A program made the position numbers and the translations under genes. This document shows, piece by piece, positions 43,802 through 55,000 of a stretch of 64,000 nt of DNA (position 1 is the first letter of the stretch; each line of letters begins with the position of its first letter). This DNA comes from Euphorbia lathyris (taxonomy: Eukaryota > Streptophyta > Magnoliopsida > Malpighiales > Euphorbiaceae), in assembly GCF_963576675.1 (NCBI RefSeq), contig NC_088910.1, positions 30,134,531 through 30,198,530 on the forward strand, read 5' to 3'. Below the pieces are notes generated by a model that worked only from the letters and a program-made list of their open reading frames with translations, made no database searches and was not told where the DNA came from.

Positions 43802-46032
43802 TGTTATCTTGCATTTTCATATAGTTTTTAATATATTTTAATTATAATAATCATACATTTTAAGATAGTTTTTAATATTTTATAATTGTTTTATGTTTAG
43901 TTTTGTGTTTCAAGAACTAACTAGCCGAAAACCCGTGCGATGCACGGGATATGAAATTTTTATATAATTTAGATAAATAAATAAATTGACATATTTACTT
44001 TTAAGTAATTTTATATCATGCTAGGATTTTTTTATATAATGTATATTTGAAATTAATGTAAATGTTTTATTGATAATTCAAATTAAATTAAATTAATTTT
44101 GAAAATAATTGATTAGTTTTTTATAGAATTTTAATTAAAGGTGAATGATTTATTTATTTTTACAAAACTCAATGATTTGTAATTTTTAGTAATTTTAATA
44201 CATTTTCTTTTTTTATAACGGGAATTCTATGAAACAATAATAATAAAATATGAGATTAATTAAGAAATATATTAGAATATACTGAAAAACTAAAAACTGA
44301 ATTACATTACAATTAAAATTAAATATTATATTTATAATACAAAAAGAATTACAATCTATGTTAAACAAAAATTGAATTAAACTACAATTAAATATAAATA
44401 TTATGGTGTCTTCTATGCTTACTTTGTTTTTGACAAAGTAAGCTTTACTTTGTTTTTTCTACCATTGAATGAGCTTACTTTATCAAAGTTCATCACCATC
44501 CAATGGTGGAAAAAACAAAATAAGGCTTACTTTGTGAGAAACCAACATTTTAATATATTTTAATTATAATAATCATACATTTTAAGATAGTTTTTAATAT
44601 TTTATAATTGTTTTATGTTTAGTTTTGTGTTTCAAGAACTAATGCTTGTTCCATATGTTTTTAGGTATTATTTGGGAAAAAAATGCAATTAAGGAATCAT
44701 TACTCAAGTAAATAAAGTTGCAAAGTTAGAACTCCCTCTAGTTGGTGACCTTGTAGTAGTTGAAGAATGAAGAATCATGACTCTTTAAATAAATCTTTAT
44801 AGTCATAAATTCCTCAAAAACTATCCAATGAATGTTATGACTATTTTAATACTATTTAAAGAGTCTTTTGAATGCTCAAGAAGGAGTTACACTACTTAAT
44901 GCTCTCTTTAATTCTATGAAAGTTAAAAAGTTACAAAGAAGAATTCAACTCTCCATTAATCTTCTTTTTAACTACATCAAAGTTAGGGAGTTAGAGCAAA
45001 GAATTCAATCCTCCATTAATCTTCTCTTTAATGGCATTAAAGTTGGAAGTTACAAGGAATGTATGAAGCATGTGCAACTATAAATACCTACATTGTGAAG
45101 CATGAAAGGAGACGTGGAACAGACTTCAACACAGAGCTGGAACACATCTGTTAATTTCCTATTATAGTCTTCTTTTGGTTCCTTTTTCTCTTTCTTGTAA
45201 ACACATTCTAGTTTTTATTTCAAAGTTTATTCTCACTTCATCTTTTCTTCTCTTTACTTTAGTTATGTTTTCTATTAAATTTCTTAGTTTTGTTCCATCT
45301 ACCATGAACTAACTCCTCCATAGCTAGAGCTATGGCGGATCCTAATCGAAGTAGATGATTTACTTGCAATCCAATTTCAAGTTCATAATTTATTAAATAG
45401 AGAATTAAACTATGGAGCTTAATTTCCTAGTTAGATACCTGATCAATATTTAGCTAAATTACAATTAATTATTTTGGTTGACTGACACTAAGATAATTAA
45501 TGGAAATACATAGTTTAGACCTGTGTCTATGCGGTGCGGTTTTTCAGGGTTTAGTTTCACGACTTAACTTTGGGGTTATTTCAGAGAACTTAATGCTTTC
45601 ATTATATCTTTATTCTTGACTGGACCAAAGCTAAGGTAATTGTATGTGAAATAAGATTAATCTTGACTAGCCCAAAGCTAGGTTAATTACTTTAGGAAAT
45701 AATCACCGTCTCTAGATTAAAACTTAAAAACTTGGATAGGATTGTTGTGTGGATTATATACATTAGGTTAGGTTAAGCCTTTCTCTAGCACATTTATCAT
45801 AAGAGTTATAAATATTGTTTTTATTTTCTTTAATTAATTGAGTGCAGTTATTTTTGTTTTTATTTTAGTAATCATCAAATCCAAAATCTATTGCTTAGAT
45901 AATAGAAATTCATAAAAATCAATAGCTATAAACACAATCCTTGTGGGAATGATACTCTACTTACTTTATATTACTTGATCAGGATAAGGTGCACTTGCCT
46001 TTAGTTTTGCACGATACACATTTCGTCCATCA
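43802..46032 (+). repeat. 5' LTR of element E, enlarged by an insertion
   Basis: Aligns with 49226-50731 except for 43921-44640, an insertion plus a second copy of 93 bp. Both LTRs contain tandem ~65-bp units with the phrase CTCCATTAATCTTC (44870-45060 and 49570-49760). These units give a repeat-encoded 71-codon frame that is not a gene. Confidence 0.88.
43921..44547 (-). mobile_element. Helitron-like 3' end plus small foldback element inside the LTR of E
   Basis: Read on the minus strand, the left boundary shows a 7-bp GC-rich hairpin (CCCGTGC, loop ATC, GCACGGG; 43932-43948) followed after a few bases by CTAG and then T. These are the features of a Helitron 3' terminus. The rest is AT-rich. 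At 44427-44548 there is an inverted repeat (arms with ACAAAGTAAGC and TTTTGTTTTTTC...ACCATTG) that looks like a separate foldback MITE. No Helitron 5' TC end could be fixed. The insert is flanked by a 93-bp direct duplication of LTR sequence (43828-43920 and 44548-44640), which Helitrons do not normally produce. Confidence 0.5.
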
Positions 46033-46038
46033 AGTTTT

Positions 46039-46056
46039 TGGCGCCGTTGCCGGGGA
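46039..46056 (+). promoter_or_regulatory. Primer-binding site of element E (tRNA-Asp)
   Basis: TGGCGCCGTTGCCGGGGA, six bases after the LTR, is the complement of the 3' end of plant tRNA-Asp(GUC) with its CCA. It is an 18-base match. Confidence 0.85.
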
Positions 46057-46169
46057 TTGTTTGTTTTATAATTTTGATTTAGTTGAAGTTCTATTAATTT
46101 AAGCGCTTTTTTATATATATATTTTGTTCCTTTTTATTTTTTTTCCTTTTATGTTTATTTTGCAATGTG

Positions 46170-47087
46170 ATGGACCAAAATAGTTATCCATGGTGGTTGA
46201 ATGCTCCAACATTCAACAACCACTTACAGATGCAAGCTCAAGCCAATGAGGATAAATTTTTGATGTTTATGAAGGATAACTTTCCAGATGTCTCTCTTCA
46301 CGATGCGACATGTATACATTGCGGGGGTTTACATTTTGCACTGGATTGTCAATATCAAAATTCAAATCTTTATACACATTCTTGCTATATGGATGATCAA
46401 TATGAGCTGTCTAGAGAAGAAATTTCAAACACGTTTTCCCCATATTGGGAGAATGGTTATGTGTGTCATCAAGATTCTCAAACCTTATCACCAATTTTTG
46501 AGCATGAGAAGGATCCACAATGGAATGAAATAATCAAAATTGTTGAGCAGATAAATAATAAATTCTCTTCATTGGAGACTTTTACCAAAAATATTGATGC
46601 TTCTCAGAGAAATATAATGAAAACTTTAGAAGATCTGATTGCAATTACATCAACTGATGAACCATATTCAGATTTTTCGAGTGAAGCACTTAACTTGATT
46701 GAATCTCAACATGAAGAAGTCCTTAAGGAATGTTCAGAAGTATGTTTGGTGATAAGTTGTGAAGATAAATCAATAGAGAAAAAAGAGTTTGAAATTTCAA
46801 ATGAAGTGGAAAGTACCATCACCCGAATAGATGAGACCACCATACCTGAACTTGTGGTGCAAAAGTCCATGACTGAAGAGTTTGAAACAACCGTGACTGA
46901 AGAATTTTACGTATTATATGACTTACCAAAGGAGTCAAAAAGGGAGACATCTAAACTCTTTCATAACTTTTATAAATTTATGTCATGGATTTTGTTGATT
47001 TATTTTGAAGCTAAAAATCCAATTTGCATTTATAGAATATTTATTAAAGAATTTGGATTCCTTATAATGCTTCATTCATTTACATAA
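46170..47087 (+). CDS. Gag-related protein of element E
   Basis: 305 residues from ATG 46170 (MDQNSYPWWLNA). Near residues 45-60 there is CIHCGGLHFALDC, a gag-type zinc-knuckle variant (C-x2-C-x3-H-x4-C) as seen in Athila-like gags. The rest is acidic with coiled-coil potential (IIKIVEQINNKFSSLETF) and many Glu/Ser. It ends in a hydrophobic tail. There is no protease, RT or integrase after it. It could be a rearranged gag remnant kept by a non-autonomous family for packaging; function not established. It is open throughout, with no stop or shift. Confidence 0.6.
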   Translation: MDQNSYPWWLNAPTFNNHLQMQAQANEDKFLMFMKDNFPDVSLHDATCIHCGGLHFALDCQYQNSNLYTHSCYMDDQYELSREEISNTFSPYWENGYVCHQDSQTLSPIFEHEKDPQWNEIIKIVEQINNKFSSLETFTKNIDASQRNIMKTLEDLIAITSTDEPYSDFSSEALNLIESQHEEVLKECSEVCLVISCEDKSIEKKEFEISNEVESTITRIDETTIPELVVQKSMTEEFETTVTEEFYVLYDLPKESKRETSKLFHNFYKFMSWILLIYFEAKNPICIYRIFIKEFGFLIMLHSFT

Positions 47088-47629
47088 AAGGAAGGTTTAT
47101 AGTCGAGCTAAACGACTATAATCTTAGAGTTTTCGGGAGGCAACCTGAGTTTTTCTTTTTCTCTTAGTTTATCTTTTATTTACATATTTCTTTAAGTTTT
47201 ATTTATTTGTTTATTTTGCAGGTAAAAAAAACAGAAAAAACAAACAAATTGGTGGAACAATTGAATTTGAACTATCATATCTCCTCTCCCACCTTTGGTT
47301 TAAGGGAGTTTTTCTTTAACCCTTTTACTTTTTCACTTTATTTTTTGTCGCATTTTTGGGAGTAAATGCTTGCTCTAAAGTGTGAGGAAGGGTAAAAAGG
47401 GTTTTATCTATCTTAGTTCAAGTTTTTATTATTTATTGTTTATGTTTGTGTTTATTGTTTTTTTTAGAATAATTTCATTTAGTTGCATGCTTCCTTACAT
47501 GTTAAAATCATTGTCTTCGCTTTTTCAAGGATTTGAGATAGACTTAGGAATAAAACTCGTAAACAATTGACCCTTAATAGGATGAAACTTCACCATGGCA
47601 GTCATAAATTTTGAAATTATATTTTTTTA

Positions 47630-47991
47630 TAGAATTACGAAACTGAGGAACTTTGGATTAAAGTGGGAGTTCCGGAGACTACACTTGTGGACTGAAAATA
47701 AGCATTGAACTTGTCATTTGGTTAAACTTTTTGGTACAAATATTAACCCGAACATATGTGTGATTTTGAGACCAACTATTTGAGCATTTTATTACACATT
47801 GCTCGGTTTATAGAATTACGAAACTGAGGAACTTTGGATTAAAATGGGAGTTCCGGAGACTACACTTGTGGACTGAAAATAAGCATTGAACTTGTCATTT
47901 GGTTAAACTTTTTGGTACAAATATTAACCCAAACATATGTGTGATTTTGAGACCAACTATTTGAGCATTTTATTACACATTGCTCGGTTTA
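47630..47991. repeat. 181-bp tandem duplication in element E
   Basis: Two adjacent copies, 47630-47810 and 47811-47991, each starting TAGAATTACGAAACTGAGG and ending TTGCTCGGTTTA. They differ at only a couple of positions, so the duplication is recent. Confidence 0.9.
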
Positions 47992-48349
47992 TTTTTTTCT
48001 TGAGTGTGCTCATACTTGCTATTGTGCATCAAATGCTAGTCGAAACCTCGTGCATCCAGTTGGAACTTGGCGTGATCAAGGCAATTAAGTGTAGCCCTTT
48101 GTTAATGTTAGAACTTATTTTTCCTTGTTAAACCCAAAACCCTTTTACATCGTGTTTAGTTAAGCCTCGTTGAAGCCTACATATACCATTTTCTTTGTTT
48201 CACCGCATTACAAACCCCTGACGTCTTAAATACCCTTTTCTCACCCGTGAATTTACAATTATTGTGCACAAATAGGAATGTTTTAGGGAGCTCAAGATTT
48301 GTGGAAAATAGGAAGCCGATAATTATTTTTGCTACTTTATGTACTTTTG

Positions 48350-48490
48350 CAAAGAAAAAAAAAAGAAGAAAAAAAATAAAAAAATCTCAAAAAAAAGAAG
48401 AAAAAATAATAAAATAATAAAAAAAAAAAGCTCAAGAAAAGAAAAAAAAAATTAAAAAAAAAAGAAAAAAAAAGAAAGAAAAAAAAGCAA
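48350..48490. repeat. A/G-rich low-complexity block
   Basis: Almost pure A with scattered G, T and the repeated phrase CTCA (AAAAAATCTCAAAA, AAAAAGCTCAAG). Such blocks are common in the interior of large non-autonomous plant LTR elements. Confidence 0.85.
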
Positions 48491-49225
48491 GGTTTGAGTC
48501 ATTTAGTTCGAGGTGGAGATTCATGCACAATCGATCTAAAAAAATGCATTTGAAGCAAGGAATTGTAATCTGTAATAATAAGATAAGAACAAGGATAAAC
48601 GAGTGAATACTCAACATTATTGGTTGCAGTCTTGGAGATAGAAGTTGGTAAGAAAAGAAAAAAAAATTGTTTTCTCATCAGTAGCACATCTTATGTTTCC
48701 CGGTTAATCTTTAAAGAGCTCTGAGTCTTATTGTATTTATTTTGCACAACTAGTTGTTTATTCACTTCCCACATATTTTCCTTATCCAAACCTGTCCCTA
48801 AACCAACATTACAACCCGTAAAAGACCTTGGGATCTTATTTCTGACTAGATAAGCATAATGGTAACGACTGGATGACAATGCAAATTCACCGTAGCCAAA
48901 GCTAGTATAGGGCTTGAGAGACAAAATTTACACCCAAACACTTGAGTGAAATGAGTGACCACTAGTGAGGTACCAAAATAGTATGCCTTTTGATTTTGTG
49001 ATATTATTGAAGATACGTCTGCTTGTGTTGGTTTGCGGAGAAACGATTAGAATCTTTTAGCGTCCAAACCTTTTGTTTTTCATCCAAACTTGTGAAATTG
49101 AGATCTATGAATGCCAAGTGAAGTAAATCGTGTTATTGTGTGAATTACTTATAGTGAGTATTCTAGAGTTTGTTTTGAGTCTAAGGCTTGCTTGAGGACA
49201 AGCAAAGTTCAAAGTGTGAGGAAGT

Positions 49226-50731
49226 TGTTATCTTGCATTTTCATATAGTTTTTAATATATTTTAATTATAATAATCATACATTTTAAGATAGTTTTTAAT
49301 ATTTTATAATTGTTTTATGTTTAGTTTTGTGTTTCAAGAACTAATGCTTGTTCCATATGTTTTTAGGTATTATTTGGGAAAAAAATGCAATTAAGGAATC
49401 ATTACTCAAGTAAATAAAGTTGCAAAGTTAGAACTCCCTCTAGTTGACCTTGTAGCAGTTGAAGAATGAAGAATCATGACTCTTTAAATAAATCTTTATA
49501 GTCATAAATTCCTCAAAAACTATCCAATGAATGTTATGACTATTTTAATACTATTTAAAGAGTCTTTTGAATGCTCAAGAAGGAGTTACACTATTTAATG
49601 CTCTCTTTAATTCTATGAAAGTTAAAAAGTTACAAAGAAGAATTCAACTCTCCATTAATCTTCTTTTTAACTACATCAAAGTTAGGGAGTTAGAGCAAAG
49701 AATTCAATCCTCCATTAATCTTCTCTTTAATGGCATTAAAGTTGGAAGTTACAAGGAATGCATGAAGCATGTGCAACTATAAATACCTACATTGTGAAGC
49801 ATGAAAGGAGACGTGGAACAGACTTCAACACAGAGCTGGAACATATCTGTTAATTTCCTATTATAGTCTTCTTTTGGTTCCTTTTTCTCTTTCTTGTAAA
49901 CACATTCTAGTTTTTATTTCAAAGTTTATTCTCACTTCATCTTTTCTTCTCTTTACTTTAGTTATGTTTTCTATTAAATTTCTTAGTTTTGTTCCATCTA
50001 CCATGAACTAACTCCTCCATAGCTAGAGCTATGGCGGATCCTAATCGAAGTAGATGATTTACTTGCAATCCAATTTCAAGTTCATAATTTATTAAATAGA
50101 GAATTAAACTATGGAGCTTAATTTCCTAGTTAGATACATCATCAATATTTAGCTAAATTACAATTAATTATTTTGGTTGACCGCCACTAAGATAATTAAT
50201 GGAAATACATAGTTTAGACCTGTGTCTATGCGGTGCGGTTTTTCAGGGTTTAGTTTCACGACTTAACTTTGGGGTTATTTCAGAGAACTTAATGCTTTCA
50301 TTATATCTTTATTCTTGACTGGACCAAAGCTAAGGTAATTGTATGTGAAATAAGATTAATCTTGACTGGCCCAAAGCTAGGTTAATTACTTTAGGAAATA
50401 ATCACCGTCTCTAGATTAAAACTTAAGAACTTGGATAGGATTGTTGTGTGGATTATATACATTAGGTTAGGTGAAGCCTTGCTCTAGCACATTTATCATA
50501 AGTGTTATAAATATTGTTTTTATTTTCTTTAATTAATTGAGTGCAGTTATTTTTGTTTTTAGTTTAGTAATCATCAAATCCAAAATTTATTGCTTAGATA
50601 ATAGAAATTCATAAAAATCAATAGCTATAAATACAATCCTTGTGGGAATGATACTCTACTTACTTTATATTACTTGATCAGGATAAGGTGCACTTGCCTT
50701 TAGTTTTGCACGATACACATTTCGTCCATCA
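49226..50731 (+). repeat. 3' LTR of element E
   Basis: 1506 bp and uninterrupted, giving the reference form of the LTR. The end CGTCCATCA is followed by TSD GAGTC. Confidence 0.9.
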
Positions 50732-50736
50732 GAGTC

Positions 50737-51240
50737 CACGTGTCAACCTGCAACTTCACAAAAGCAATGTCAAAGGGAGTCGTTGTCTGGTGAATCCACT
50801 CTGATGTCTAAGTAAGTTTTTGAAAAGACTTAAGGATGATCAGAATCGGTAAGCAAAAGTTATAATATAAGCTTAATATAACGAATGAATTTGTTTACTT
50901 TGAGCCGAGCTTACTCTATTTATACTGATGTCGAGCTATAGAAGGTGATTATAAGTTGTGGAGCAGGGTGGGCCATGTGTACCCTGTTGATAGGAGGAAA
51001 TGTACCAAATATCGGGCTTGATATCCCTCAAGCCCACTATGCAGTGATTCTTGGGATTGAGCATGATCAAGGTAACGACTGGATCTTTGACTATATCTAG
51101 TAAGACTTCTCAAACCAAGCTTCCTGATTCGCCGATATACTACTTGATTTTGCTAAGGAGATACCACATGCTCTTTATTTGTGAGAGTTGATTCAGCCTA
51201 ATCATATACCACATGACAGATTTATATTTGTCTAATATCA
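50737..51240 (-). repeat. 5' LTR of element D, main part
   Basis: Continues the 24-bp LTR start at 43778-43801 after removal of E. It contains TATTTATA (near 50919-50926), reading TATAAATA on the element strand, a probable promoter lost from the other LTR. Confidence 0.72.
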
Positions 51241-51359
51241 ATTGTTTTCAATAAAAGCTACAATTTGTACCTTTCGGGAAAAACAACTTTCACAACTTAT
51301 TAGAAAAGCTCGTATTGATTTTTTTATTCGATAAAAATAGTCTCTAACTTTCTATATAA

Positions 51360-51405
<46 letters not shown>

Positions 51406-51840
51406 CATTTTATTTATTTTTATTTCATGACTTTTAAAACTTCTATCATATATTTATCAAATATGTATTAATTTTTTTTCTACAGCAGGTTCGATTGGAT
51501 ACAACAATATCAAATTTTTCCTAATATACCATAATTTATTTTATATAATATTCAAAGTTTCTACTTTTAACATTTTGAAAACAAACGACATGAGTAATTT
51601 TTTTAAGTGAATTAATTAAATATCCACAAATTATTAATTTGATACTTAAAATTTTAATATGAGTTGAAAATAATATTACTGTAGAACTTTAGTGTACCAG
51701 AAATCAGAATGATAAAAAATCTCACAATGATTTTTACCTATTATTTAATAGGTATGAGGGTCGAATTTAAACATTTCAAAATGCATATTTATTTTTTTTA
51801 ATGCACGAAATGATACACATTTATCCATAATGTTTACAAC
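51241..51840. other. AT-rich spacer with (TA)n microsatellite
   Basis: No gene seen. A TA dinucleotide run of about 40 bases occupies roughly 51362-51404. The remainder is AT-rich without recognisable elements. Confidence 0.7.
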
Positions 51841-51845
51841 TAACA

Positions 51846-52010
51846 TGTTAGAGAGATAAGGAGATTTAAGAGAGTAAAATATCATAAACTGAATTGATTT
51901 ATTAATGGAGGAAAGATGGATATTTATACAGTCAGAAAAACTAAAAGTGTTACACATGTTAAGTAACAATAGGTGGGAAAACTTCAGCTTGGTAAATCTT
52001 CATTCCAAGA
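51846..52010 (-). repeat. 3' LTR of Copia F
   Basis: 165 bp. Differs from 56648-56812 at three positions (about 1.8%). Preceded on the element strand by the G13 polypurine tract. Confidence 0.93.
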
Positions 52011-52024
52011 CCCCCCCCCCCCCT

Positions 52025-55000
52025 TCAAGCTGAAGTACTCATCGATAAGAAACCAATCTTAGTCATGATAGATTTGAGTTGAGGACCTGTTAAACCTTTG
52101 GTCAGGAAGTCTGCAAATTGATCTGCAGTATTGACATAAGGTGTTTCAATGAAACCTTCCATATATTTGTCACGAACCACATGACAGTCTATGTCAATGT
52201 GCTTTGTCTGTTCATGAAAGACAGAGTTAGCGGTTATGTAGATTGCTGCTTGATTATCACAATTCAGTGGTATAGGCAAAGGAACTTGAACATTGAATTC
52301 CTGTAACAAGAAACTTAACCACTTTAATTCGCACACAGTTGTTGCCATGGCTCTATATTCTGCCTCTGCAGATGAGCGGCTCACAGTGTTTTGTTTCTTG
52401 GATTTCCAAGAGATGAGAGAATCACCTAAGAAAACGTAATAACCTGTAACTGATTTCCCTATCTGTTTACATCTCCCCCAATCCGCATCACAATAACTAG
52501 TTAACTTGAGATTATTCTTTATTGGATAAAACAATCCCAAGTGAGCAGTCCCTTTAAGGTACTTCAGAACATGATGAGCTAAATCCATGTGCAACTGAGT
52601 TGGCTTACACAAGAATTGTCTTAGTTGTTGTGTCACAAAGGAAATATCGGGGCGTGTAAAACCAAGATATAACAATCTCCCAATTGTCTTCCTGTAATTT
52701 TCAGGGTTTTCCAATGGTGGTGAAGGTTCATCAAACAATACTCCACTCGGTATAGGACTACTAACCTCACTAGCTTGAAGTAGACCAGCATCAGTGAGCA
52801 TTTCAGAGATGTATTTGTGTTGTGAGAGGAGTAGACCAGCCTCTGGTCTAGCAATTTCAACCCCTAGGAAGTATTTAGCATGCCATATATCTTTAATAGT
52901 AAAAGCTTCATCAAGAGCCTTCTTGACTTCTACTATAAGATGTTCTGACGATCCCGTGATTAATGCATCATCAACATAAATCACAATGGCTACAAATCCT
53001 AAATCAGTTCTCTTAGTGAAGAGACAATAATCATGATAAGATTTAACAAAGCCTAAGGACAATAATTTTCCTGTGAATTCGTTGTACCACTGTCTCCCAG
53101 CTTGTTTTAAGCCATATAAGGACTTAGTTAACCTACACACCTGGCCTGGTTGTGCCTTTTTATACCCCGGTGGTGGATCAAGATAAATCTCTTCATCTAC
53201 ATAACCATGTAGATAGGCATTGTTGATATCCACTTGGTGAATAGGCCACTGAAAAGCAGCAACAAGAGCAAGAAAAGTTCTCATAGTTGTAGTATTGGTA
53301 ACTGGAGAGAAGCTTTCTGTGTAATCTATGCCAAACTGTTGCTTATAGCCTCTGGCTACTAAGCGAGCTTTATATCTCTCAACTGATCCATCAGGATTGT
53401 ATTTGACCCGAAAACCCCATCTAGCACTAATAGTGGTCCTACCAAGAGGCAGAGTGGTAAGAAACCAAGTATTGTTTTCTTCAAGAGCATCTAGCTCTTT
53501 ATCCATGGCTTGAGTCCAATTTGGATCCTCACAAGCCGCAACATAAGAAGTGGGTTCAGGAATCTTAACAATCTGAGCAAGAAAGGCACAATGAGAGGGT
53601 GAAATTTGAACATTGGGTGTAATAGAAGAAGCTGTTTTGGAGGTAACATTGTTAACTACAAAATCTTGCAGCCAATTTGGAGGTTTGTTGTGTCTAGTGG
53701 AATGTCTGATTGGTAAAGGAGAATTTTTTGGTGAAGAAACTGGGGAAATAGAAATAGAATCAGTAGTAGAAGAAGAAGAATTTGGAGGTGTATGAAGAAT
53801 TTCAGGTTCAAAAGAAGAATTGTGTGGTTCTGTACTTTGATGAATAGGAGTGTTGATCGGAGTAGAAGGGGAGATGTTGGAAATAGCAGTAATTATGTTA
53901 ATTAGATTGTTATCATGGCTGTGGGATACATTTTCAGTAGGAATTGGCACAATGATTTGTGGTGATGAATAGGTAGGAAGTGAAGTAAAATTAGGGGATT
54001 TATGATAGGGAAAATGTGTTTCATAAAACACAATGTCTCTAGAGACCATATGTCTCTTGAGGTCAATGTTATAAACCCTATAACCTTTTTGGCCAGGTGC
54101 ACTTCCGAGATACACAGATTTGAAAGCTCTATCTTCAAACTTGAGCTTATGAGGTCTTGTGTTAGTAATATAGCATAAGTAACCAAAAGTCTTGAACACT
54201 GGCAGATTTGGTTGGGTAGAATATAGAAGGACATATGGACTCTACCACTGTAAAACCTTGGTTGGTAGAACATTAATGATAGCAGCAACATGTAGCATGG
54301 CATATCCCAAAAAATGAATGGGCAAACTGGACTGTTTGAGTAAAGCCCTAGCAATTTCTGTCAAATGCATGTGCTTACGTTCTACAACCCCATTTTGTTG
54401 GGGTGTGTGAGCACAACTCTTTTCATGCACTAAGCCATGTGATTTGAAAACTTGTTGGCTTTAAAGTGAGGTGAATTCAGATCCATTGTCAGTTCTAATT
54501 CGCTTGACTCTTTTAGAAAATTGAGTATGAACCATTCTAAAGAAATCATCAAGTAATTGAGACACATCTGACTTTGATGCAAATAAGAAAATCCAAGTAC
54601 ATCTTGAAAAATCATCAACAACAGTCAACATGTATCTAGAACCATTACAGGTAGATTGCTTATAAGGTCCCCATACATCTACATGAATCAAGTCAAAAAT
54701 AGCTTGTGTTTTAATAGAACTTACAGGGAAAGATGTTCTAGGTTGTTTAGACTTGTGACAAACCTCACAAACTAAACTAATAGACGAATCAGGCAGCTAT
54801 GGTAAAAGCTTAGACAAAACCTGATTTGAAGTGTGCCCCATTCTAGAATGCCAAAGGAAAATAGAATCTGTTGGTGTTGTAGAATTAACCAAGCAAGCTG
54901 CATCCTTGCCTTCATTCATAAATTGCTATAAAATGACATTGTCAAAAGATGAATGCATAAGCAAATACAATCCATCTTGAAAAACTCCAGCAGCAATAGG

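Larger units (their letters stand above)
47088..49225 (+). other. Non-coding 3' half of element E interior
   Basis: No supported coding frame. It holds a 181-bp tandem duplication (47630-47991) and an A/G-rich low-complexity block (48350-48490), and ends with a purine tract before the 3' LTR. Translated short frames are spurious. Confidence 0.65.
43802..50731 (+). mobile_element. Large non-autonomous LTR retrotransposon E
   Basis: 6.93 kb, TSD GAGTC (43797-43801, 50732-50736), LTR ends TGTTATCTTG...CGTCCATCA. The 5' LTR is 43802-46032 (with a 720-bp enlargement) and the 3' LTR 49226-50731. The primer site matches tRNA-Asp. The polypurine tract AAAGTGTGAGGAAGT lies just before 49226. The 3.2-kb interior carries only a gag-like frame and low-complexity sequence, with no protease, RT or integrase. 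The LTRs differ at about 16 positions in 1.5 kb by eye (about 1%). The Asp primer site and gag knuckle suggest dependence on a Gypsy (Athila/Tat-like) partner. Confidence 0.88.
31962..51240 (-). mobile_element. Old non-coding LTR element D hosting elements C and E
   Basis: Direct repeats beginning TGATGTGGTTGAATC and ending ATATCA lie at 31962-32428 and at 43778-43801 plus 50737-51240. The flanks are GTTGT (31957-31961) and ATTGT (51241-51245), a 5-bp duplication with one change. A purine run on the minus strand (AGACCGGGGGCATC, plus 32429-32442) next to the left LTR indicates minus orientation. The interior is about 1 kb (32429-32778 and 43118-43777) with no recognisable protein and no primer site I can match, so it is a non-autonomous element. 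C is inserted in the interior and E in the 5' LTR. Confidence 0.75.

Noticed and set aside
11226..46056. tRNA gene candidates at TGGTATCAGAGC and TGGCGCCGTTGCC sequences
   Set aside because: These are 12-18-base primer-binding sites next to LTRs; no cloverleaf surrounds them.
47630..47991. CRISPR-like or satellite array
   Set aside because: Only two copies, no spacer structure; a simple tandem duplication in a plant LTR element.
44868..49782. Two near-identical 71-codon frames (44868-45083 and 49567-49782) as a duplicated small gene
   Set aside because: They are the same tandem-repeat segment in the two LTRs of element E.
51362..51404. TA repeat as a Tc1/mariner or matrix-attachment signal
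   Set aside because: A plain dinucleotide microsatellite with no terminal repeats around it.
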